Assembly (NCBI GenBank): GCA_023459095.1
Contig: JAEWVQ010000094.1
Location: forward strand, 1 to 13,152
Length of the DNA stretch: 13,152 nucleotides
Direction of reading: 5' to 3'
Source: Pseudomonadota bacterium
GTDB taxonomy: Bacteria; Pseudomonadota; Gammaproteobacteria; Burkholderiales; Rhodocyclaceae
The notes beneath the pieces are model-generated. The model was given only the letters and a program-made list of their open reading frames with translations. It did no database searches and had not been told where the DNA came from. Shown here piece after piece: positions 6,132 to 12,022 of the stretch (position 1 is its first letter; each line of letters opens with the position of its first letter). Both the position numbers and the translations under genes were made by a program.

Positions 6132-7787
6132 ATGTCATGTAGCCCGGGAATCTCTCTGTTCAACTCGCGCGGGCGCTTGCGCCTGCTGCCGCTCGCGCTG
6201 GCCGCGATCGGCAGCAGTGCGTTCGCCGGTCCCACCATCGAACTCGGCGAGGACACCACGCTCGATTACTCGCTGACGCTGTCGTACACGGCATCGATGC
6301 GCACCTCGAAGCCGTCGTCGGTGTTCCTCAACGATCTCAACAGCGACGACGCCGCGCGCAACTTCAAGCGCGGGTCGCTGGTGAACAACCGCGTCAGCGC
6401 CCTTGGTGAAGTGCGCCTCCGGCACGACAACGTCGGCGCCATGCTGCGCGGCAACATGTTCTACGACGCGGTCTATCGCGGCAGCAACGACAACGACTCG
6501 CCGGCCACGGTGAACAAAGTGGGGCCTGCCGACGAGTTCGTCTCCACGACACGCCGGCGCAGCGGCCGCGACGCCCAGCTGCTCGACGCCTTCGTGTACG
6601 GCAACTGGGTGGTGGGTGACGACCGTTATCTGTCGGCCAAGCTCGGTCGTCATGTGGTCGCCTGGGGCGAGAGCCTGTTCTGGCCCAACATCAGCCAGGG
6701 CCAGTTGCCGGTCGATGCGACCAAGTTCAACGTGCCCGGCACCGAGGCCAAGGAGTCCTACCTGCCCGTGGGCCAGTTGTCGGCGAGCCTGACCCTGACC
6801 GATGCGCTGACCCTGACCGGCTATTACCAGTACGAGTGGGAGGAGACCCGCCTGAACCCGGTGGGCGACTTCTTCGGCTCCGACTACTTCGGCCCCGGCG
6901 CCCAGTTTTTCCGGCTCGCTCCCGGGGTGATTTCGGCGCTGCCCGATCACAGCTTCGCGGTGGCCAATTTCGCCGGCGAGATCAAGCCGCGCGATTCCGG
7001 CCAGTGGGGGCTGGGGGTGCGCTACCAGCCCACCGACGCGCTCGAGATCGGCCTCTTTCATTACCGCTATCACGACCGCGTCGGCGCGATGTTCTTCGAC
7101 TTCACCGGGACGACGAACTACTCGTCGTTTTCGCGCTTCGGCCAGCGTGCCGCGCCGGGCAGTGCGCCGTACTACAAGCTCGCCTATTTCGACGACATCG
7201 CGCTCACCGGGGTCAGCTTCAGCAGCAAGATCGGCGACGCGGTGCAGTTCGGCGGCGACCTGAGCTACCGCGACGGGGCGCCGGTGTATCTCGACAACGG
7301 CGCGGCCACGCGCGGCCGCTACGCCCAGGGCAACGTCAATTTCCTTTACATGCTCGGGCCCAACGCGCTCGCGCATCAGACCACGCTGATGGGCGAGGTC
7401 GTGCATCAGCGCATCCTCGGCGTCGATACCCTGACCGTGAGCGGTGGCCTGCCCGATCAGAACGGCCGCTTCTCGAAATACGTCTATGACGGCCAGACGC
7501 GCGGCTCCACGCTCGTCGGCCTGGGCGTGATCTTCGACAACCCGGGGGTGTTCTCGGGCTGGGACATGAGCACGCGCGCGGTGTGGACACAGAACGTGGA
7601 CGGCAGTGCGCTCTCCGGCATGGGCGAAGACGAGCGGCGCCTGACCCTGGGCGTGGACTTCAAGTACCTGGGCAACCTGTCGCTCGGCCTGACCTGGGTG
7701 AATTACCTCGGCGCGCCCAGCCTGAAGGCGCAACGCACCATGGCCGACCGCGACTACGTGTCGTTCAACGCCAAGTACACCTTCTGA
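6132..7787 (+). CDS. DUF1302 family outer-membrane beta-barrel-like protein
   Basis: This 551-residue precursor has an N-terminal signal peptide: a basic region (residues 13-17), a hydrophobic Leu/Ala stretch, then a likely cleavage after the SSAFA motif near residue 32. The mature part is rich in alternating beta-strand patterns and aromatic residues and ends in ...KYTF with a terminal Phe, the usual targeting signal of outer-membrane barrels. Recurrent blocks such as VVAWGESLFWPNISQG and GLGVRYQPTDALEIGLFHYRYHD fit DUF1302 (PF06980) as I know it. The family is uncharacterised biochemically. It is commonly found with DUF1329 genes in loci for degrading hydrophobic compounds, so a porin or substrate-uptake role is inferred. 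The DUF1329 gene begins 21 bases after its stop, and the two are very likely one transcript. Confidence 0.85.
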   Translation: MSCSPGISLFNSRGRLRLLPLALAAIGSSAFAGPTIELGEDTTLDYSLTLSYTASMRTSKPSSVFLNDLNSDDAARNFKRGSLVNNRVSALGEVRLRHDNVGAMLRGNMFYDAVYRGSNDNDSPATVNKVGPADEFVSTTRRRSGRDAQLLDAFVYGNWVVGDDRYLSAKLGRHVVAWGESLFWPNISQGQLPVDATKFNVPGTEAKESYLPVGQLSASLTLTDALTLTGYYQYEWEETRLNPVGDFFGSDYFGPGAQFFRLAPGVISALPDHSFAVANFAGEIKPRDSGQWGLGVRYQPTDALEIGLFHYRYHDRVGAMFFDFTGTTNYSSFSRFGQRAAPGSAPYYKLAYFDDIALTGVSFSSKIGDAVQFGGDLSYRDGAPVYLDNGAATRGRYAQGNVNFLYMLGPNALAHQTTLMGEVVHQRILGVDTLTVSGGLPDQNGRFSKYVYDGQTRGSTLVGLGVIFDNPGVFSGWDMSTRAVWTQNVDGSALSGMGEDERRLTLGVDFKYLGNLSLGLTWVNYLGAPSLKAQRTMADRDYVSFNAKYTF

Positions 7788-7808
7788 TCTTCGGGAATGA
7801 GAACGACC

Positions 7809-9194
7809 ATGAGCAAGAGAATCACCGGATTGTTGTGTGCGGTGGCGACGGTCTCGCTGCTGCAGGCGCCTGAAGCCCAGGCCAAGGCCACCGCCGAGGA
7901 ACTCGCCCGTCTGGGCAAGGACTTCACCTGCGTCGGCGCCGAGCGCGCGGGCAATGCCGACGGAAGCATTCCAGAGTGGAGCGGGAAGTGGCTCGGTGCG
8001 CCGCCGCATGTCGATTTCAAGGGCACCGGCAGCCACCCGATCGACCCTTATCCCGAGGATAAGCCGCTGTTCGTGATCACCGCCGAGAATGTGGCGCAGC
8101 ACGCGCACCGGCTGTCGGCCGGGCAGAAGGCCTTGTTCGAGAAGTACCCGGCCACCTTCCGCATGCCGGTCTATCCGAGCCGGCGCGACTTCCGCTTTCC
8201 GGACGCGGTGTGCGAGGTGACCCGGGAGAATGCCGCGAACGCGGAACTGATCGACGGCGGCGAGGGCGTGATCGCCACCACCGGCGGCATCCTGTTCCCG
8301 TTCCCGAAGTCCGGGCTGGAGCTGTTGTGGACGGCGTCGATCTTCACCTATCGCCCCTACACCGAGGAGCTGACGTCCGATAACGCTTACGTGCTCGCCG
8401 ACGGCAAGGTCAACTGGGGCCGGGTCAAGTCGCGCAACCTCGCGCCCCACCTCGAACCGGGCAAGCGCACCCGTACCACCGGCGGCCAGGCCTCGGCCTA
8501 CTACATGAACGAGACGCTGCTGCCCGAGCGCGACAAGGGCGAGATCAACACCGGCGTCGAGTTCTGGAACCACAAGGCGCAGCCGCGCCAGAGCTGGCGC
8601 TACGATCCGGGCACGCGCCGGCTGCGGCAGTCGCCGGGGTACGGTTTCGACATGGCCTTTCCGGGCACCGGGGGATCGATCACCGTCGATGAGGTCCGCC
8701 TGTTCAACGGCACCCCGGAGCGCTACGAGTGGAAGATCGTCGGCAAGCAGGAGCTGTACATCCCGTACAACGCCTACCGCCTGCATGCGCCCACGCTGAA
8801 GTACGCCGATCTGCTCCAGCCTGGCCACGTCAATCCCGAGCACATGCGCTATGAGCTGCATCGCGTCTGGGTGCTGGAGGGCAACGTCAAGCCCGGCTTT
8901 CGTCACCTGTACGGCAAGCGCGTGATGTACATCGACGAGGACAGCTGGCTGATGAAAATGGCGGAGAACTACGACACCCGTGGCGGGCTGTGGCGCACGT
9001 CGATGATGAACTACTTCTACGCCTATGAGGCCAAGACCTGGCAGGCCGGGGTCGGGCTTTACCACGACCTGATGGCCGGCACCTATCTGGCGTTCAATCT
9101 GGTCAATGAACAGCGCAACGGCTACACGCTCAACACCGGCAAGCTGAGCGAGCGCGACTTCGGCCCGGAGGCGGCGCGGCGCGCAGGGCTCTGA
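7809..9194 (+). CDS. DUF1329 family periplasmic protein (LolA-like superfamily)
   Basis: This 461-residue precursor has a signal peptide of about 25 residues (basic MSKR, hydrophobic core, then EAQA before the mature KATAEEL). The mature chain shows DUF1329 (PF07044) features: AEELARLGKDFTCVGAERAGNADGSIPEW near the start, FPFPKSG in the middle, and a tryptophan/tyrosine-rich C-terminal half with RVWVLEGNVKPGFRH and YDTRGGLWRTS. The family is placed by fold with LolA/LolB-type lipid carriers, so it may bind a hydrophobic ligand in the periplasm. No function is proven. I chose ATG 7809 because GAGA lies 6 bases upstream. ATG 7797 in the same frame would add four residues but has no spaced ribosome binding site. 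It follows the DUF1302 gene closely and is closed by a terminator 22 bases after the stop. Confidence 0.87.
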   Translation: MSKRITGLLCAVATVSLLQAPEAQAKATAEELARLGKDFTCVGAERAGNADGSIPEWSGKWLGAPPHVDFKGTGSHPIDPYPEDKPLFVITAENVAQHAHRLSAGQKALFEKYPATFRMPVYPSRRDFRFPDAVCEVTRENAANAELIDGGEGVIATTGGILFPFPKSGLELLWTASIFTYRPYTEELTSDNAYVLADGKVNWGRVKSRNLAPHLEPGKRTRTTGGQASAYYMNETLLPERDKGEINTGVEFWNHKAQPRQSWRYDPGTRRLRQSPGYGFDMAFPGTGGSITVDEVRLFNGTPERYEWKIVGKQELYIPYNAYRLHAPTLKYADLLQPGHVNPEHMRYELHRVWVLEGNVKPGFRHLYGKRVMYIDEDSWLMKMAENYDTRGGLWRTSMMNYFYAYEAKTWQAGVGLYHDLMAGTYLAFNLVNEQRNGYTLNTGKLSERDFGPEAARRAGL

Positions 9195-9216
9195 GCGCGG
9201 CGGCGGGGTGGGCAAG

Positions 9217-9251
9217 GGCGGCGGGCGACACGGCCCGCCGCCTTTTCTTTT
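9217..9251 (+). terminator. Rho-independent terminator after the DUF1329 gene
   Basis: GGCGGCGGGC (9217-9226) pairs perfectly with GCCCGCCGCC (9233-9242) around a 6-base loop. The stem is followed directly by TTTTCTTTT (9243-9251). This ends the monooxygenase-to-DUF1329 unit and separates it from the SDR operon. Confidence 0.95.
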
Positions 9252-9302
9252 CGTGGTCGCGGGCGCGAAGCGGGGCGGCGCTGCGCGTTGCGTGGCCAGC
9301 GA

Positions 9303-9327
9303 TCTCTAGTCCCTTGTCGCTAGTCCC
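9303..9327 (+). repeat. Tandem 11-base repeat with 14-base period
   Basis: TCTCTAGTCCC (9303-9313) and TCGCTAGTCCC (9317-9327) are direct repeats 14 bases apart. The second copy forms the left part of the shared element at 9318-9338. Tandem half-sites of this kind suggest cooperative binding of a regulator. At the other two copies of the element a CAGCC lies at the same 14-base offset, a weaker version of the arrangement. Confidence 0.5.
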
Positions 9328-9338
9328 ATCGGACGATG
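9318..9338 (+). promoter_or_regulatory. Shared 21-base element, copy B, facing the SDR operon
   Basis: TAGTCC at positions 4-9 and GGACGATG at the end, containing the inverted repeat GTCC-N4-GGAC. It matches copy A (3565-3585) at 16 of 21 bases. It ends 121 bases before the SDR start codon. A -10-like TAACCT (9359-9364) begins 20 bases beyond, the same spacing as at copy A. It lies downstream of the intrinsic terminator, as expected for a new promoter. Confidence 0.55.
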
Positions 9339-9459
9339 GCGGCGGCGGGGCCTTTCCCTAACCTGAGTTTCGAACAGGACGCGGATCGCGAGCCCGGCTC
9401 GCGCAGCGCGTCGTCATCGACAATCCGGCGCCCCGGCGCCGCAGCGTGAGGAGAGCTTC

Positions 9460-10227
9460 ATGGCAGGTCGTTTGCAAGGCAAGGTGGCGTTCGTGACCGG
9501 TGGCGGCAGTGGCATCGGCGCCGCGACCGCGGAGCGTTTTGCGCAGGAAGGTGCGATCGTGGTCGTGTGCGGGCGGCGCCGCGCGCCGCTCGACGAGGTC
9601 GTCGGCCGCATCGCCGCGGCCGGCGGACGGGCGGAGGCGGTGACCGCCGACGTCAGCGACGAGGCCGGCTTCACCGCCGCGCTCGAAGCCGCGGCCAAGC
9701 GCCATGGCGGGCTCGACATCCTGGTGAACAACGCCATGGCCTACACCTGGGGCGGCATCGAGGAGATGACCACCGCGGACTGGCACGCCAATTTTTCCAC
9801 CTCGGTCGACGGCACCTTCTGGGGCACGCGCACCGCGATGCGGCTGATGAAGGGGCGCGGCGGCGCCATCGTCAATGTGTCGTCGATCTGCGGCACGCTC
9901 GGCACGCCGTGGATGGCGGGCTACTCGGCGGCGAAGGCGGCGATCGACAATTTCTCGCGCGCCGCGGCCGCCGAGGGCGCGCCGCACGGCATCCGCGTGA
10001 ACGTGGTGATTCCGGCGGTGGTCGAGACCCCGGCGACCGCCGGCATGCTCGCCGACGAAGGCTCGCGCCGCAACACCGAGAAGCTCATTCCGATGGGGCG
10101 CGTCGGTCAGCCCGCGGAGCTCGCCAACGCCATCCTGTTCCTGGCCAGCGACGAAGCGTCCTACATCACCGGCGCCAGCCTGCCGGTCGACGGTGGCCGC
10201 TCGTCGGTGCTGGTGACCGCGTTGTGA
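9460..10227 (+). CDS. Short-chain dehydrogenase/reductase (classical SDR)
   Basis: This 255-residue protein has the usual length and Rossmann fold of classical SDRs and would interconvert an alcohol and a ketone with NAD(P). TGGGSGIG at residues 13-20 binds the cofactor. NNAMA at 90-94 replaces the common NNAG. The catalytic set is Ser142, Tyr155 and Lys159 (YSAAK). The end of beta-2 reads VVCGRRRAPLDE; Arg residues just after this strand often go with NADP preference, but this is not decisive. The C terminus has the typical SYITGASLPVDGG. GAGGAGA just upstream supports ATG 9460. Its stop overlaps a possible GTG of the next gene. Specific substrate unknown; a cyclic or side-chain alcohol is inferred from context. 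A 3-oxoacyl-ACP reductase (FabG-like) role is a weaker alternative. Confidence 0.9.
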   Translation: MAGRLQGKVAFVTGGGSGIGAATAERFAQEGAIVVVCGRRRAPLDEVVGRIAAAGGRAEAVTADVSDEAGFTAALEAAAKRHGGLDILVNNAMAYTWGGIEEMTTADWHANFSTSVDGTFWGTRTAMRLMKGRGGAIVNVSSICGTLGTPWMAGYSAAKAAIDNFSRAAAAEGAPHGIRVNVVIPAVVETPATAGMLADEGSRRNTEKLIPMGRVGQPAELANAILFLASDEASYITGASLPVDGGRSSVLVTAL

Positions 10228-10241
10228 GCGGCGCGGCGACG

Positions 10242-11318
10242 ATGACCCGCCACCTGTTCGTCCCGCTGCGCCTGGGCGAGCTCGAACTCGCCAACCGCAT
10301 CGTGATGGCGCCGATGACGCGCAACCGGGCGGATGCGCACGGCGTGCCCGGCGAGCTGATGGCGGCGTACTACGCGCAGCGTGCCGACGCCGGCCTGATC
10401 GTCGCCGAAGGCGCCTGGCCGAGCGCGGCCGGCCAGGCCTACTGCCGCCAGCCCGGCATCGCCACCGCGGCGCAGATCGCCGGCTGGCGCCGCGTCACCG
10501 ACTCGGTGCATGCGCGCGGCGGACGCATCGTGCTGCAGATCATGCACGCCGGGCGGATCGGCAGCCGCCACATCAAGGGTGAGGGTGTGGACACGGTGTC
10601 GGCCTCGGCGCTGCGCGCCGCGGGCGAAATCCACACCGACGCCGCCGGCATGCAGCCCTTCGACACCCCGCGCGCGCTCGCCACCGACGAGGTGCGCGCG
10701 GTGGTCGCCGAACACCGCCAGGCCGCGCTCAACGCGCGCGAGGCCGGTTTCGACGGCGTCGAACTGCATTGCACCAGCGGTTATCTGCCGATGCAGTTCA
10801 TGTGCTCGGGGACCAACACGCGCACCGACCTCTACGGCGGCAGCGTGGAGAACCGCGTGCGCTTCGCGGTCGAATGCCTCGCCGCGATGGCCGCGGCGAT
10901 CGGCGCCGGGCGCGTGGGCCTGCGCTTCAACCCCGGCAACACCTACAACGACACGCGCGACGACGATTCGGTCGCCACTCACGCCGAACTCGCGCGCCGC
11001 GCCGGCGCGCTCGGCCTCGCCTACGCCCACGTGATGCGCGCGCCGGTGGCGGAAATCGACGCCTTCGCGCTCGCGCGCACCGGCTTCGGCAACGGCCTGA
11101 TCGTCAACGACGGTTTCGACGGCGACAGCGCCGAAGCCGCGCTCGCCGCCGGCGAGGGCGAGGCGGTGTCGTTCGCCCGCCACTTCATCGCCAATCCCGA
11201 TCTCGTGCGCCGTCTGCGCGAGGGCCTGGCGCTCGCCCGTTTCGACCGCAGGACGCTGTATACGCCGGGCGCCGCGGGCTACACCGACTATCCGGTCGCC
11301 GACGGAGTGTGCGCATGA
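10242..11318 (+). CDS. Old Yellow Enzyme family NADH:flavin oxidoreductase
   Basis: This 358-residue (beta/alpha)8 FMN protein of the classical OYE type reduces the C=C bond of alpha,beta-unsaturated ketones or related compounds with NAD(P)H. Seen in order: VMAPMTRNRA near the N terminus (Thr by the FMN), YYAQRADAGLIVAEG, LQIMHAGRIG, the substrate-binding block LHCTSGYLPMQF with His176, Ser179 and Tyr181, then TRTDLYGGSVENRVRF, and the phosphate-binding ARHFIANPDLVRRL near the C terminus. In characterised relatives the residue three after the His is Asn or His; here it is Ser, an unusual change in the carbonyl-anchoring pair. ATG 10242 gives the normal length. A GTG at 10224 overlapping the SDR stop would add six residues and is possible. 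The MaoC gene overlaps its stop by 4 bases, so SDR, OYE and MaoC form one tight operon. Confidence 0.9.
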   Translation: MTRHLFVPLRLGELELANRIVMAPMTRNRADAHGVPGELMAAYYAQRADAGLIVAEGAWPSAAGQAYCRQPGIATAAQIAGWRRVTDSVHARGGRIVLQIMHAGRIGSRHIKGEGVDTVSASALRAAGEIHTDAAGMQPFDTPRALATDEVRAVVAEHRQAALNAREAGFDGVELHCTSGYLPMQFMCSGTNTRTDLYGGSVENRVRFAVECLAAMAAAIGAGRVGLRFNPGNTYNDTRDDDSVATHAELARRAGALGLAYAHVMRAPVAEIDAFALARTGFGNGLIVNDGFDGDSAEAALAAGEGEAVSFARHFIANPDLVRRLREGLALARFDRRTLYTPGAAGYTDYPVADGVCA

Positions 11319-11764
11319 TCTACTGGGAAGACGTCGTGCTCGGCGCGTCGCAGGCATCGACCGAGCGCTATCTGCTCACCGCCGACAACATCAAGGCCTT
11401 TGCCGGCGAGTGGGACCCGTTTCCGCCCCACGTCGATGAGGCCGCGGCGGCGAAGTCGCCGATCGGCCGGCTGTTCGCCGCCGGGGTGCATCTGCTGTCG
11501 ATCACGATCCGCCTGAGCCACACCGTGGTTGCCGAGGAGACCGCGTCGATCGCCGGGCGCGGCTGGGACCGCCTGCGCTTTCACCGTCCGGGCGTGGCCG
11601 GCGACGAGTTGTGGGTGCGCGTCACCCATGTCGATCGCCAGCCCGGCAGCCGTCCGGAACGCGGTGTGCTGGTGTCGCGCTTCGAGCTGTTCAACCAGCG
11701 CGACGAACTAGTGGTCAGCTTCGACAGCAATGTGGTGATGCTGCGGCGCGTGGCGGCGGCCTGA
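11315..11764 (+). CDS. MaoC-like hot-dog fold hydratase/dehydratase
   Basis: This 149-residue single hot-dog domain resembles MaoC and (R)-specific enoyl-CoA hydratases. The signature FAGEWDPFPPHVDEAAAAKSP contains Asp34 and His39 in the D-x4-H spacing used for catalysis in that family. The SPIGRLFAAGVH stretch after it is also typical. The usual reaction is addition or removal of water across an enoyl thioester. Proteins of this size also act on other substrates, so CoA-ester specificity is inferred only. The ATG overlaps the stop of the OYE gene (ATGA), pointing to coupled translation. It is the last gene of its operon. Confidence 0.87.
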   Translation: MIYWEDVVLGASQASTERYLLTADNIKAFAGEWDPFPPHVDEAAAAKSPIGRLFAAGVHLLSITIRLSHTVVAEETASIAGRGWDRLRFHRPGVAGDELWVRVTHVDRQPGSRPERGVLVSRFELFNQRDELVVSFDSNVVMLRRVAAA

Positions 11765-11904
11765 GCGCGGCGCACGGGCTTGTCGCGTCCGCGGTTGTGC
11801 GCGCCGGTGCAACGGGGCGGCGTCTGCGGGGTCGAAAGCTCGAGTGCGCGGTGGCCTCGATGGCCGATGCAGGCTTGCCGGTGCCGTGCGTTTCCGCAAG
11901 AATC

Positions 11905-11947
11905 GGCCGCCCCCCGGGCGATCGCAGCGCACGCCGGGGGGCAGGCC
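11905..11947. repeat. Large GC inverted repeat upstream of the regulator gene
   Basis: GCCCCCCGG (11909-11917) pairs perfectly with CCGGGGGGC (11934-11942) over a 16-base loop that itself contains the palindrome GCGATCGC. Outer GGCC blocks (11905-11908 and 11944-11947) extend the stem past one unpaired base. No T-run follows on either strand. It may limit read-through from the MaoC operon into the regulator gene or be an operator. The remaining bases of this 258-base gap (11765-12022) show no gene I can support and no copy of the shared element. Confidence 0.4.
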
Positions 11948-12010
11948 TGAGGGTCGAGCACGGGGCGACGGTTTGAGGTGCGGGCAGGGTGCCCGCGGGC
12001 TTGTCACGGA

Positions 12011-12018
12011 AGGGGAGG
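12011..12018 (+). promoter_or_regulatory. Ribosome binding site supporting a TTG start
   Basis: AGGGGAGG lies 4 bases before TTG 12023. No ATG near it is in frame; the first in-frame ATG is at codon 16, inside a conserved-looking N-terminal helix. A GTG at 11978 is also in frame but lacks a comparable site. Confidence 0.65.
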
Positions 12019-12022
12019 CGTC

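Noticed and set aside
6135..9215. Minus-strand open frame of 1026 codons opposite the DUF1302 and DUF1329 genes
   Set aside because: It mirrors two well-supported genes on the other strand. Its translation is low in complexity (rich in Ala, Arg, Gly, Val, His) and shows no known domain. Such long antisense frames arise from GC-biased codon use.
9567..10241. Upstream part of the long frame that contains the OYE gene
   Set aside because: It is out-of-frame shadow of the SDR gene with Arg-rich low-complexity translation; OYE homology begins only after 10242.
10161..11357. Minus-strand open frame of 398 codons opposite the OYE gene
   Set aside because: Antisense to a clear OYE with intact motifs, and no domain of its own.
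11765..12022. Possible small gene in the gap before the regulator
   Set aside because: Frames are open only because of high GC content. None has a good ribosome binding site together with protein-like composition.
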